Source: Verrucomicrobiia bacterium (GTDB lineage Bacteria > Verrucomicrobiota > Verrucomicrobiia > Verrucomicrobiales > Akkermansiaceae). Taken from it: a stretch of DNA of 64,000 bases. Below are positions 53,427 to 62,210 of this stretch, piece by piece. The translations under genes and the position numbers were made by a program. The stretch spans positions 1 through 64,000 of the forward strand of contig JAUIJB010000002.1 of assembly GCA_030430455.1 (NCBI GenBank). Direction: 5' to 3'. Under the pieces are notes generated by a model that did no database searches, was not told where the DNA came from, and worked only from the letters and a program-made list of their open reading frames with translations. Each line of letters opens with the position of its first letter. The first letter of the stretch is position 1.

Positions 53427-54845
53427 CTAACGGGCAAGCACCAGCGGGGCACTGAGGTTGCCGTAGCGGTCGACCGCGCTCAGCGAGATCGCCTCGGGTG
53501 GCGTGCGGGTCGCCAGCGTCACGCCGCCCGCCGTCGCCGGGGCGACCTCGAGCATCCGCCAGCGGCGCCCGTTGCGGCCCATCACGGCGACTTGCTTGGC
53601 CCCTTGGACACTCCACTTCACCGCCAGCCCGCGGTCGGTCACCTCGGCGCTCGCCCGCGGTTGTGGCGGGGCCTGGCGCGACAGCCACGGCATCGGCGGG
53701 ACCAGTGCTGGCTCGGCGTAGGCGCCCTTCTCGAGCAGGGGCACGATGTTGCCGCGGTTCTGCATCAGGCCCTTGGCGCTCCAGTGGATGTGGCCGACCC
53801 AGTTGCGGCCGATGGTGCGGCTCAGGCCGATCTGGTGGACGATCTCGCTGGCCGGGCGGCCCGGGTCCTCCGAACTCTGGATGCGGGCCGTGGCGATCCC
53901 CGGCCACACCGGCCGCTCGCCCTGCTTGCGCCACCAGTCGAGCAGCGCCGAGAAGCTCTGCTTGCGCGGCTGGTCGCGCCAGTAGAGCTGCGGTGCCAGG
54001 TAGTCGACCCAGCCCTCGCTCAGCCACTTGCGCGAGTCGGCGCCGAGTTGCTCGTAGGCGTCGAGGCCGGCCTCGATTCCGCCGGGCACCCCGGGGCGCC
54101 AGATGCCGAAGGGCGAGATGCCGACCCGCACCCAGCGCTTGCGCGCCTTGACCTGCTGGTAGAGGTCGCGGACGAAGCCGTCGACGATGCGCCGCCGCTC
54201 GGCCGGGCTGCGGCCGTCGGGGAAGGCCTTGCCGCCCTGCGGATAGGGATAGAAGTAGTCGTCGAGGTGGACGCCGTCGACGTCGTAGCGGCCGACCACG
54301 TCGAGGATCACGTCGAGCGCCCGCTGACGGGTCTCGGCGTGCCCCGGGTCGCACCACACCAGGCTGCCGTAGCGCTTGGTGATGTGGGGCGCGGCGCGGC
54401 AGACGTGCCCGCGGCTGGTGGCGTGCGAGACGTTGGACAGCGCGCGGAAGGGATTGAACCAGGCGTGCACCTCGATGCCGCGGCGGTGGGCCTGCTCGAT
54501 GCAGTACTCGAGCGGGTCGTAACCCGGCGACCTGCCCATGGTCCCGGTCAGCCACGGGCTCCACGGCTCCTTGCGCGAGGCGTAGACCGCATCGCAGTGC
54601 GGCCGCACCTGGAACATCACCGCGTTCATGTTGAGCGCGGCCATGCGGTCGAGCATCGCGCTCAGCTCGGCCTTCTGGGCCGCGGGCGAGAGGCCCTTGG
54701 CGCTCGGCCAGTCGATGTTGTGGACCACCGCCACCCAGGCGCCGCGGAATTCACGCGGTGGCTTCGGTGGCTTCTCCGAAGACGGGCGGAAACTTCGCGC
54801 GGCGAGCGGCGCGGTGAGCACGAGCAGGCAGAGGAGCCATCGCAT
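53427..54845 (-). CDS. Secreted glycosyl hydrolase-like GHL10 (DUF187) protein
   Basis: A 472-aa secreted protein with signal peptide MRWLLCLLVLTAPLAARS. A TIM-barrel GHL10/DUF187 domain follows (about 30-350). Signature segments are EFRGAWVAVVHNIDWPS, NAVMFQVRPHCDAVYAS, GIEVHAWFNPFRALSN, YDVDGVHLDDYFYPYP and VDYLAPQLYWRDQP. The last 90 residues (VTDRGLAVKWSVQGAKQVAVMGRNG) look like a fibronectin/Ig-type beta domain. The family is presumed to cleave peptidoglycan or glycan, with activity not established. The start at 54845 gives the signal peptide. Confidence 0.88.
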   Translation of the reverse strand: MRWLLCLLVLTAPLAARSFRPSSEKPPKPPREFRGAWVAVVHNIDWPSAKGLSPAAQKAELSAMLDRMAALNMNAVMFQVRPHCDAVYASRKEPWSPWLTGTMGRSPGYDPLEYCIEQAHRRGIEVHAWFNPFRALSNVSHATSRGHVCRAAPHITKRYGSLVWCDPGHAETRQRALDVILDVVGRYDVDGVHLDDYFYPYPQGGKAFPDGRSPAERRRIVDGFVRDLYQQVKARKRWVRVGISPFGIWRPGVPGGIEAGLDAYEQLGADSRKWLSEGWVDYLAPQLYWRDQPRKQSFSALLDWWRKQGERPVWPGIATARIQSSEDPGRPASEIVHQIGLSRTIGRNWVGHIHWSAKGLMQNRGNIVPLLEKGAYAEPALVPPMPWLSRQAPPQPRASAEVTDRGLAVKWSVQGAKQVAVMGRNGRRWRMLEVAPATAGGVTLATRTPPEAISLSAVDRYGNLSAPLVLAR

Positions 54846-54942
54846 GACCCTCCCATGCCCGCGAAATGCCGCGCCTGCAAGGAGCATCGGAGCATCGGCG
54901 GCCGGAAGCGCCGGCCGGCCGTTCGGCACGGCAATCCGCCAC

Positions 54943-55395
54943 TCAGTGGGTCACGCGGGTGCGGCCGCCGCCGTCGAGCGCGCGGACGCGGTCGCCCTCG
55001 GCGAAGGACTCGCGCGGGTTGACCTCCTGGACGACCGAGATGCTGCCGCCGCCGTCGAGGCGGATCTGCATCTCGATGCCCTGGCGCGACTGGACCTCCT
55101 GGCCGATGTGGGAGCCCGCCACGGCGCCGGCGCCGGCGCCGGCCACGGTGGCGACGTCGCGGCCGCGGCCACTGCCGATCTGGTTGCCGAGCACACCGCC
55201 GATCACGCCGCCGGCGATGGTGCCGCCGGTGGTGCCGCCCTCGATCTTGACGTAGCGGATCGAGGTGATGGTGCCGGTGCGCACGTTCTGGGTGCGGCCG
55301 GCATCGGAACGCGAGTAGGTGTCGCCGGTCAGGGATTCCTGGGCGCAGGAGCCGAGCAGGACGGGAAGGAGAAGCAGCGGAAGGAGTCGTTTCAC
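54943..55395 (-). CDS. Glycine-zipper 2TM (17-kDa/SlyB-like) lipoprotein
   Basis: A 150-aa outer-membrane lipoprotein with lipobox LLGSC (Cys17). A glycine-zipper membrane segment occupies about 50-95 (GGTTGGTIAGGVIGGVLGNQ and VATVAGAGAGAVAGSHIGQE). It is the Rick_17kDa_Anti/SlyB type, important for envelope stability in Proteobacteria. The N-terminal region and C-terminal beta segment (IEMQIRLDGGGSISVVQEV) flank the zipper. It is monocistronic or upstream of the GHL10 gene on the same strand. Confidence 0.88.
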   Translation of the reverse strand: MKRLLPLLLLPVLLGSCAQESLTGDTYSRSDAGRTQNVRTGTITSIRYVKIEGGTTGGTIAGGVIGGVLGNQIGSGRGRDVATVAGAGAGAVAGSHIGQEVQSRQGIEMQIRLDGGGSISVVQEVNPRESFAEGDRVRALDGGGRTRVTH

Positions 55396-55503
55396 GGCGG
55401 CATTTTCCCACGTCCCGCGGCGCGGGAAAGCAGAATGTGCGGCCGATGCGGCGGTGTTCGCGGCGGGTGCGGCCCACGGCCTCCCCCCACGCCATCGCGC
55501 GCC

Positions 55504-56313
55504 TCAGTAGCCGCGCATGAAGGACTCCTCCGGAGGCGCCTCGGTGGCCTCGGTCCGGCTGACCTCGAGCAGCGGCACCGGTCCTTCGCCCTCGTCGGGA
55601 TAGGTAATCGTGCCGGACAGGGTGACCCAGGCGTTCTCCTCGATCGCCGGGACCTCGCCGTCCCAGCGTGCCTGGATCGGCACGGGCCGGCTGTCGGCGG
55701 CGCAGCAGGTGATGAACAGGCGGTAGAGCCGCCGGCGGTCCGGCGGTCCGTCGGGGATCGAGACGAGGCGGCCCTCGGTGGTCACCTTCATGCCGTCGAT
55801 CAGTCCGCGCATCTCGGAGTCCGCGCTGCTGAAGAACAGCTCGATGAGCGAGAAGGGGTGGTGGCCGGTGGCGTCGGGCGGGTGCTGCTGCTCGATGATC
55901 TCGCGCGTCAGCGGCGGCAGGATCGAGTCGAGGAAGCCCGCGGTCTGCTGCGGCGAGTCGTGCAGCCCCTTGGCGCCGAGCGCCTGCAGCGAGTAGCTGT
56001 CCTTGGTCCAGCTCACCGCGGCGAAGAGGGGCGCCAGCAGGATGGCGAGGGCGACCAGCGGGTGCATGTCGAGGCTCTCGTGGTCGTGGTGGCCGCCCGG
56101 GCCGTGGTCGTGCCCGCAGTCGGCCTCCTGGCGCGCGGTGAGCAGGATGAACAGGCCGACCACCACCAGCCCGAGCCCGCCGGCCAGCGCGATGACCCGG
56201 AAGTCGGGGGCGAGGTACTTCACGATCCGCCCGCTGACATGGAAGTACAGGATCACCACCCCCCAGCAGACCAGGGCGAGCGAGAACAGGCTGCGCTGGA
56301 GGACGAGGTTCAT
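55504..56313 (-). CDS. TIGR03943-family membrane protein, permease partner
   Basis: A 269-aa protein with about four N-terminal membrane helices (MNLVLQRSLFSLALVCWGVVILY, VIALAGGLGLVVVGLFILLT, LVALAILLAPLFAAVSW). A His-rich loop (ADCGHDHGPGGHHDHES, about 64-80) follows, then a soluble C-terminal domain with FITCCAADSRPVPIQ. TIGR03943 proteins pair with DUF318 permeases and are linked to divalent metal homeostasis. Its ATG overlaps the stop of the permease gene (ATGA, 56310-56313), so they are coupled. Confidence 0.9.
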   Translation of the reverse strand: MNLVLQRSLFSLALVCWGVVILYFHVSGRIVKYLAPDFRVIALAGGLGLVVVGLFILLTARQEADCGHDHGPGGHHDHESLDMHPLVALAILLAPLFAAVSWTKDSYSLQALGAKGLHDSPQQTAGFLDSILPPLTREIIEQQHPPDATGHHPFSLIELFFSSADSEMRGLIDGMKVTTEGRLVSIPDGPPDRRRLYRLFITCCAADSRPVPIQARWDGEVPAIEENAWVTLSGTITYPDEGEGPVPLLEVSRTEATEAPPEESFMRGY

Positions 56314-57350
56314 GGGGCGGCGTGGGCGATGAGGTTCTGCCAGCCGATGCACAGCGCGCCGATGACCACGAACAGGCCGAGCGCGAGGCCGATGATGAAG
56401 CGGCGACGCATCACCGTCTGGTAGAGGAAGATCAGCTTCACGTCCATCATCGGGCCGAACACCAGGAAGGCCAGCTTGGCGCCCCAGGTGAAGCGGTCCA
56501 GGGTGGCGGCAATGAAGGCGTCCGAGGTGCTGCACAGGCTCAGTACGAAGGCCAGCGCCATCAGCGCGGCCGGCGCGGCGATCGGGTCGTCGGCCAGGGT
56601 CGCCAGCCAGCGTGCTCCGGGGGCGATGCCGGTGTTGAACAGCGCGGTGATGGCCACGCCGACCGTGAAGTAAACGGCGACGTCGATCAGGTCGCGCAGC
56701 GCCGAGCGGAACGCGGCGACCACCCGGTTGCGCGGCGGGTGGTCCTCATGCGCGTGGTGCGGATGCGCGTGATCGTGCGCGTGGTCATGGCCGCAGCCGC
56801 AGGTCTCGCCTTCCTCATGGTGGTGGTCGTGGTCGGGCTCCGGGTCGTTGCCCACGCTCTCGACCAGGCGCGGGCGCAGCACGCGGTGCAGCGGCAGGCG
56901 GGCGACCACCAGGCCGACGAGGACCGCGACGAGGAAGCCGATGCCGAGCCGCGAAACGGTCATCACCGTGCTGGCGGACAGGGTCAGGTCCTCGCCGAGC
57001 GCGACGGCCGGCCCCTTGAAGGCCTTCCAGGTGCTCAGCGCGGTGATCGGGTTCACGATCGGCGCGGCCAGCATGTAGGTCAGCGCGCATGACACCGGCA
57101 GCCCCTTGCGGACCAGTCGGCGGATCACCGGCACCACGGCACACTCGCAGACCGGCAGGATCGCGCCAAGCAGGCCGGCGACGAGCACCGCCGGCAGGGT
57201 GCGCCGCGGCAGCAGGCGGTCCATCGTCCCCTTCGGCAGGTAGATGTCGATGAAGCCGCTGATCAGCGTGCCGAGCAGGATGAACGGTGCGCCCTCGAAG
57301 AGGATGCTCAGGAAGGCAAAGGCGAAATCCTGCCGGGCTTCGGGCGACAC
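56310..57350 (-). CDS. DUF318 (YraQ-like) permease with His-rich loop
   Basis: A 346-aa polytopic membrane protein. The DUF318 signature PVCECAVVPVIRRLVRKGLP lies at 66-85, and NPITALSTWKAFKGP follows. A cytoplasmic or periplasmic loop (173-204) is extremely His/Asp/Cys-rich (HDHHHEEGETCGCGHDHAHD), suggesting metal binding. The C-terminal half repeats the topology (DVAVYFTVGVAITALFNTG, FLVFGPMMDVKLIFL). With its coupled partner this is a predicted metal exporter or importer. The substrate (Zn, Co or Ni) is undecided. Confidence 0.9.
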   Translation of the reverse strand: MSPEARQDFAFAFLSILFEGAPFILLGTLISGFIDIYLPKGTMDRLLPRRTLPAVLVAGLLGAILPVCECAVVPVIRRLVRKGLPVSCALTYMLAAPIVNPITALSTWKAFKGPAVALGEDLTLSASTVMTVSRLGIGFLVAVLVGLVVARLPLHRVLRPRLVESVGNDPEPDHDHHHEEGETCGCGHDHAHDHAHPHHAHEDHPPRNRVVAAFRSALRDLIDVAVYFTVGVAITALFNTGIAPGARWLATLADDPIAAPAALMALAFVLSLCSTSDAFIAATLDRFTWGAKLAFLVFGPMMDVKLIFLYQTVMRRRFIIGLALGLFVVIGALCIGWQNLIAHAAP

Positions 57351-57384
57351 GCCGGCAGGCTCGGCTTCCCGGGCCGGGAGGGCA

Positions 57385-57404
57385 AGGTGAACCGTTCGTC
57401 ACCT
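57385..57404. promoter_or_regulatory. Dyad upstream of the His-rich permease operon
   Basis: AGGTGA-ACCGTTCG-TCACCT lies 35 bp upstream of the permease start and has perfect 6-bp arms. It may be an operator; it does not resemble the AT-rich Zur box. Confidence 0.4.
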
Positions 57405-57528
57405 GCTCCGGGAAGATCGGGCGGGCTGCGCCGGGTTTTGCCCGGCTTTGTCAGGCATTGTCAGGAAGACGGCACCCGACCTGCTCGACGGTCGATCCCC
57501 GGGGGGCTCCCCGGCCTTCGCTCGCCCG

Positions 57529-59490
57529 ATGATCACCAGCACCCGTTCCCAGATCGCCGACCGGATCCTGGCCGACCTGCGCCAATTTCCACCCTACTCG
57601 ATGATCCCGGTGGAGGAGCTGGCCGAGCTGGTCCGGCACTCGGCGGTCAAGGCCTTCGCCAAGGGGGACCACATCTGGCTCCAGGGAGGGGAGTGCCCGG
57701 GCCACGCTCATTTCCTCGCCCGGGGCCGGGTCGAGTACCACCTCGATTCGGCGCGGGGCGACGAACTGATCGACCTCCGTGAACAGGGTGACACCCTCGG
57801 CCTCGCCGCGCTGATCGACGAGGTGCCGTTCCGGGTTGCTGCGGTGGCGGTGGAGGACTCGCTCTGCTACCTGCTCCAGTGGCGCGAGCTGCACCGGCTG
57901 CTCGAGGCCCACTCCGCCGCCCGCGAGCACGTCTACCGCCACCTGCTGTGGTCGGTCCGGCTCGGCGGCGGCAGGCACGGCCGGCCGTCGCTCGGCGACC
58001 GCATCCGCATCATCGGCGAGAGTTCCGTGGTGCAGACCCTCTGGACCGGCTCGCGGCAGGTCCGCACCAATGGCCGGACGCCCTGCTGCCATCCGCGCGA
58101 GACGGTCCGCGAGGCGGCCGCCCGGCTGTGCCGCAACCATGACCCCGCGATCGCCGTGGTCGACGAGCAGGGCCATCCGGTCGGAATCCTCACCTCGAAC
58201 CGCATCATCCGCCACGTGGTGGTCGAGCAGGGCAGCCCCGAGCTGCTGGTCGGCGAGCTCATGAGCTCCCCGGTGTTCGCCGTCGAGCGCGACTCGAGCG
58301 CAACGGCGGCGATGCTGCTGATGCTGCGCAAGCGGGTCGGCCAGGTCTGTGTCACCGAGGACGGCGGGATCGACAGCCCCTTCGTCGGCCTGTGCACCCA
58401 CAAGGACCTGCTGACCATCGAGCGCAACCATCCCGTCAACCTGCTCAACCAGATCCACGACCTGCGCGACTCCGACGCCATCCGACGCTGGTGCCTGCAT
58501 GTCGAGGAAATGGTCGCCGAGAACCTCGAGATGGAGACGCCCGGGGTGTTCATCGGCCAGATCTGCAGCGAGTTGTTCGACGAGCTCGTCCGCCACCTCA
58601 TCGAGCTCGGCACCCGCGAGCTGGAGAACCTCGGGGTCGCCATGCCGAAAGTCGCCTGGACCTGGGTGGCGGTCGGCAGCGAGGGCCGCCGCGAGCTGGT
58701 CCAGCGCACCGACATCGACAACGCCATCCTCTTCGAGTCGTCGGGCGACCCGGACACCGACGAGGGCAACCGGCGGGTCCTCGTCCGCCTCGCCGCGCGC
58801 GTCGTCGAGCACCTCGTCGCCTGCGGCTTCACCCGCTGCCAGGGCGGCATCATGGCGTCGAACCCGCGCTGGTGCCGGACCGACCGCGAGTGGGAACACG
58901 AGATCGCGCGGGTCAACGCCTTCAGCCCCTCCGCGGACCTGCTCCGTGCGCTGGTCATCTACGACATGCGCTTCGTCGCCGGCGACGCTTCGCTGTGCCG
59001 TCGCCTGCGCGGTTTCCTCTACGAGGACATCCGCCAGAAGCGCTCGCTGCTGATCCGCATGGCGGGCCTCGTTCTCAAGGCCCGGCCGCCGCTCAACATC
59101 CTCGGCAAGTCGGTCGTCCAGCGGCGCGGGATGCATGCCGGATCGCTGGACCTCAAGGCGCTCGCGATCGCCCCGCTGCGCGACGCCGCCCGGATCTACT
59201 GCCTCCACCACGACATCAAGGACCGCCAGTCGACCGGCGGACGCTGGGAGGGCATCCGCCAGCAGGTCCCGGAACTCGCCGAGGTGGCCGGCCTCTCGAT
59301 CGAGGCGATGAGCCTGCTGTTGCGCCTGCGCTGGCGCACCGCCCTGAAGGAGGGCAGCCGCGGAACCCGCATCGACCCGGGCAACCTGACCCGCCTCGAG
59401 TGCGCCCAGCTGGTCAACATCTTCGATGTCGTGCGGATGGTCCAGGACGCGCTGCGACAGAGTTTTCCGGGAATCATGGTGGGCCGATGA
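57529..59490 (+). CDS. cNMP-binding/CBS/DUF294 nucleotidyltransferase-like protein
   Basis: A 653-aa cytoplasmic protein. A cyclic-nucleotide-binding domain (about 20-125, AFAKGDHIWLQGGECPGHAHFL) is followed by a CBS pair (about 165-305: AAARLCRNHDPAIAVVDEQG and LMSSPVFAVERDSSATAAML). A DUF294 domain with the nucleotidyltransferase motif WVAVGSEGRRELVQRTDIDN (about 380) comes next, then DUF294_C. This architecture is related to GlnD-like uridylyltransferase fusions. It is usually cotranscribed with a DnaQ-type exonuclease, as here (ATGA overlap). The start at 57529 is used; the extension to 57448 is unlikely. Confidence 0.9.
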   Translation: MITSTRSQIADRILADLRQFPPYSMIPVEELAELVRHSAVKAFAKGDHIWLQGGECPGHAHFLARGRVEYHLDSARGDELIDLREQGDTLGLAALIDEVPFRVAAVAVEDSLCYLLQWRELHRLLEAHSAAREHVYRHLLWSVRLGGGRHGRPSLGDRIRIIGESSVVQTLWTGSRQVRTNGRTPCCHPRETVREAAARLCRNHDPAIAVVDEQGHPVGILTSNRIIRHVVVEQGSPELLVGELMSSPVFAVERDSSATAAMLLMLRKRVGQVCVTEDGGIDSPFVGLCTHKDLLTIERNHPVNLLNQIHDLRDSDAIRRWCLHVEEMVAENLEMETPGVFIGQICSELFDELVRHLIELGTRELENLGVAMPKVAWTWVAVGSEGRRELVQRTDIDNAILFESSGDPDTDEGNRRVLVRLAARVVEHLVACGFTRCQGGIMASNPRWCRTDREWEHEIARVNAFSPSADLLRALVIYDMRFVAGDASLCRRLRGFLYEDIRQKRSLLIRMAGLVLKARPPLNILGKSVVQRRGMHAGSLDLKALAIAPLRDAARIYCLHHDIKDRQSTGGRWEGIRQQVPELAEVAGLSIEAMSLLLRLRWRTALKEGSRGTRIDPGNLTRLECAQLVNIFDVVRMVQDALRQSFPGIMVGR

Positions 59491-60185
59491 GGAACTGGAG
59501 GTGGAACCGCAGGCGCCCCCGCGCGGCCTGCGCGGAGGAGTACCGGCTGGCGGCGTCGGGGCGCGTGCCTGCGGCGGATACCCCGGTGAACTCGATCGAC
59601 TGGATGGTGGTAGACAGCGAGACCGAAGGCTTCCAGGTCGGCCGCGACCGGATCCTCTCGTTCAGCGTGGTGCCCGTGAGCGGGCTGCGGATCCGGCTCG
59701 ACGACATCCGCTCGTGGGTGATCCACCAGCCGGGCACCGGAATCGGCAAGTCGACCGAGATTCACGGCCTGCTGCCCTGCGACATTCGCGAGGGGGTCGA
59801 GGAGTCGCGCTGGCTCGCCGAACTCCTGCCGGTAATCGGCAACCGGCTGGTCGTCGGCCACCACGTCGGCTTCGACCTGATGATGCTCGGCGAGTGCCTC
59901 AAGCGGCACCACGCCCTGCGCCTCCGCAACCCGCACCTCGACACCGGGGTGCTGGCCCGTGCCGAGCTCGAGTCCTTCGGCCGGAGCGGTTATCCGAACC
60001 AGCCGATGCCGACCCTCGACGAGTTGTGCAGCGACCTCGACCTGGCCCCGGTGGCGCGCCACACCGCCGAGGGTGACGCCTTCACCACCGCCCAGCTGTT
60101 CCTGCTGATCCTCGCCCGGATGAGGCGCCGGCTCGGACGCGAGGTGGTGGTCGGCGACCTGCCGCTGCGGCGCACCCGGGCTTAG
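59487..60185 (+). CDS. DnaQ/DEDDh-type 3'-5' exonuclease
   Basis: A 232-aa exonuclease of the epsilon/DEDDh family. ExoI is VVDSETEGF (Asp43, Glu45), ExoII is VVGHHVGFDLMML (Asp130), and ExoIII is VARHTAEGDAFTT (His192, Asp197). The residue after the first acid is Ser in place of the more usual Leu/Thr. It is overlapped by ATGA with the cNMP/CBS/DUF294 gene, a pairing frequent in bacteria. Its TAG stop is the last three bases of the TTAG target duplication of a MITE-like element. Confidence 0.92.
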   Translation: MRNWRWNRRRPRAACAEEYRLAASGRVPAADTPVNSIDWMVVDSETEGFQVGRDRILSFSVVPVSGLRIRLDDIRSWVIHQPGTGIGKSTEIHGLLPCDIREGVEESRWLAELLPVIGNRLVVGHHVGFDLMMLGECLKRHHALRLRNPHLDTGVLARAELESFGRSGYPNQPMPTLDELCSDLDLAPVARHTAEGDAFTTAQLFLLILARMRRRLGREVVVGDLPLRRTRA

Positions 60186-60405
60186 CAGCCTGTTGAAATA
60201 CGCCATGATGCCCCGCGGGGCTCCTTGGGAAGGCTGGGAAGGCGCGACGAAGGAGTGGATCGGGATCCTCGACCGAGGAGCAACGCACCCAGCGTTCCCA
60301 AGGAGTTCCGCCCGCGAGGGCCGCCGCCCGTCTCCACCGCGCAGCGCACTTTGTCCCAATACAATTCTACGGCGGCGGGGCGTTGCGGGGTATTTCAACA
60401 GGCTG
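60186..60405. mobile_element. 220-bp MITE-like element with TTAG target duplication
   Basis: Terminal inverted repeats start CAGCCTGTTGAAATAC at both ends: 16 perfect bases, then 10 of the next 15 matching. TTAG directly flanks both sides (60182-60185 and 60406-60409) as a 4-bp target-site duplication. A second internal inverted repeat, CTCCTTGGGAAGGCTGG (60221-60237), pairs with 60289-60305 with one mismatch. It encodes no transposase, so it is probably moved by an unlinked IS. It directly follows the exonuclease stop codon. Confidence 0.9.
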
Positions 60406-60473
60406 TTAGCAGCCGGGGGGCGGGCAGGGGAGTGCCGGCCGGGCGGGCGGGGAGGGCCGGGCGGGAAGCCGCC

Positions 60474-61700
60474 TCACTTCAGCAGCCGCTCCTCCAGCTC
60501 CGGGCTCGGCAGGGCGCAGGCGTCGCCGTTGCCAAGCCGGCCGAACCAGCTGCGGTGGCGGGCGATAAAGCCGTAGAGCGCGTCGCGCACGGGGCGGGGG
60601 ACCAGCCAGCCGAGCCAGGCCAGCACGCGCCAGTGGCCGCCAAGTGCCTCGAGGATCGCGATCACCCCGGTCGAGCGCTCGCAGACGCCTTGCTCGGTGG
60701 AGACGAGCATCGACTCGAGCTGGTCCGGGTCGGCCCCGGCCTGCTCGCTGATGGTGCGGCCGTAGTCGCCCTGCAGCGGCGTGAAGCGCAGGTGGCGGGC
60801 GCGATCCTCCCGGGCGAGGAAGCGGATCGTCCGGCTGCACATCAGGCAGTCGCCGTCGAAGGCGACGACCCGCGGCCGGCTGGCACTGCCCTTCGGCTTC
60901 AGCCAGGCCGGGTCGAAGGTGAAGAGGTGGATCATCAGCATGCCCAGGCTGAGGTCGGCGAAGTCGACCACGGTCAGGACCCCGAGGTGCATCAGCACCA
61001 TCGCCAGCCAGATCCACGGCCGGCTGCGCGACCACCAGGCCAGCGGCACGAACAGCAGCTCGGCGGCGAGGGTGGTCCAGGTCATCGCCCGCAGCAGGCC
61101 GTCGGGCAGGGCCAGCATCAGCTCGCGGACCCAGCCGGGCCGCGCGAGCGGGTTGTCGAGCAGGCGTTGCAGCGCGGATCCGTCGATCCAGCTTGCCGAG
61201 CCGAGCTTGGTGAAGCCGCTGAAGCTGTAGCCCGCCGCCATCAGGATCCACGCGCCGCGGAACACCCACCGCGGCATCCCCCACGGCTCGCGGCGTCGCG
61301 CACTGCTCCACGGCTCGCCGCCCGGGACCAGCACGCTGAGCACCAGCAGCAGGCCGACGTAGGCCAGCGAGGGGTTGGCGATCAGGTTGTTGCGGTGGAA
61401 CAGGGCGGTCCAGCCGAACCACAGCAGGATCGCCGCGAGGTGGCGCTGGATGCCGGCGGCGAAGAGCAGTGCGAGCAGCGCCATCAGCGCGATGAAGCCG
61501 GTCACCAGCGCCGGCGGCAGCGCCAGGTCGAGCGGGTTGGGAAACAGGCCGTGGCTCGGATTGAGCGCGGGGTCGGCCAGCAGGCCGGTCGCCCCGAACA
61601 GCTCGCCCGCATGGGGCAGCAGCTGGATGAAGTGCACCAGCAGGTAGCCGCCGAACACGATCCGGAAGATCGTGAATTGCCAGGGTGACATCGCTTTCAT
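60474..61700 (-). CDS. HTTM-DCC fusion membrane protein
   Basis: A 408-aa protein. The N-terminal about 270 residues form the HTTM (horizontally transferred transmembrane) domain related to vitamin K-dependent gamma-carboxylase (MSPWQFTIFRIVFGGYLLVHF, LMAAGYSFSGFTKLGSASWID). The C-terminal about 130 residues are a DCC/DUF393 domain with Cys285 and Cys288 in VVAFDGDCLMCSRTIRF. The fusion is known in bacteria and suggests a membrane thiol-redox function. It is coupled by ATGA overlap to the small gene upstream (61697-62203). Confidence 0.9.
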   Translation of the reverse strand: MKAMSPWQFTIFRIVFGGYLLVHFIQLLPHAGELFGATGLLADPALNPSHGLFPNPLDLALPPALVTGFIALMALLALLFAAGIQRHLAAILLWFGWTALFHRNNLIANPSLAYVGLLLVLSVLVPGGEPWSSARRREPWGMPRWVFRGAWILMAAGYSFSGFTKLGSASWIDGSALQRLLDNPLARPGWVRELMLALPDGLLRAMTWTTLAAELLFVPLAWWSRSRPWIWLAMVLMHLGVLTVVDFADLSLGMLMIHLFTFDPAWLKPKGSASRPRVVAFDGDCLMCSRTIRFLAREDRARHLRFTPLQGDYGRTISEQAGADPDQLESMLVSTEQGVCERSTGVIAILEALGGHWRVLAWLGWLVPRPVRDALYGFIARHRSWFGRLGNGDACALPSPELEERLLK

Positions 61701-62203
61701 GGCGTCTTCGGGATTCGGCCCGTGGCTACCACGGGCCCCGGCGAACGGGGATAGTGCCAGGGGCCTTCCGCCTCACCCTCGCGCGGGATGATCACCACGC
61801 GCAAGTCCCGGAGTTCGGGGGGAATGCCCAGCTCGCGCCGCAGCGGCGAGTCGTCGGCCAGCGCCGCGCCGATCAGCGAGTCGCGCAGTGCGTCGGGCAG
61901 CCGCGGCGCGAAGGCGAGCGCGGCGCCGTAGACATTGCGGCGGTTGTAGGGGCCGGCCAGGCGGGAGTAGCGCTCCGGGTCGAGCGCGATGCCCTGCCGC
62001 CGGCCGTCCGCGTCGATGCCCTCGATCCGGAACCGCGCCGCGAAGGCCTCGTAGCCGTCGGCCTCGCAGAAGACCTTGGTGTAGGGCGCGATCCCGCTGG
62101 CCAGGCCGATGCCGCGCAGCGGCCGGTTGTCGAGGAGCGCCCCGAGGATCTGGCTGAGCCCGACCAGAGTCAGGAGGATGGCGATGAGGTTGCGGTGTTT
62201 CAT
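61697..62203 (-). CDS. Hypothetical membrane-anchored protein, HTTM partner
   Basis: A 168-aa protein with an N-terminal signal or anchor (LIAILLTLVGLSQILGAL). A soluble domain follows, rich in Arg and Pro with no recognised motif (KVFCEADGYEAFAARFRIEGID and LRDLRVVIIPREGEAE). It overlaps the HTTM-DCC gene by ATGA and is surely its partner. The single Cys in FCEADG might be a redox substrate of the DCC domain. That is speculation. Confidence 0.65.
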   Translation of the reverse strand: MKHRNLIAILLTLVGLSQILGALLDNRPLRGIGLASGIAPYTKVFCEADGYEAFAARFRIEGIDADGRRQGIALDPERYSRLAGPYNRRNVYGAALAFAPRLPDALRDSLIGAALADDSPLRRELGIPPELRDLRVVIIPREGEAEGPWHYPRSPGPVVATGRIPKTP

Positions 62204-62210
62204 TGGGGTA

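Noticed and set aside
57385..57404. Zur box upstream of the metal-type permease
   Set aside because: The dyad is GC-rich and does not match the AT-rich Zur consensus; kept only as an unnamed dyad.
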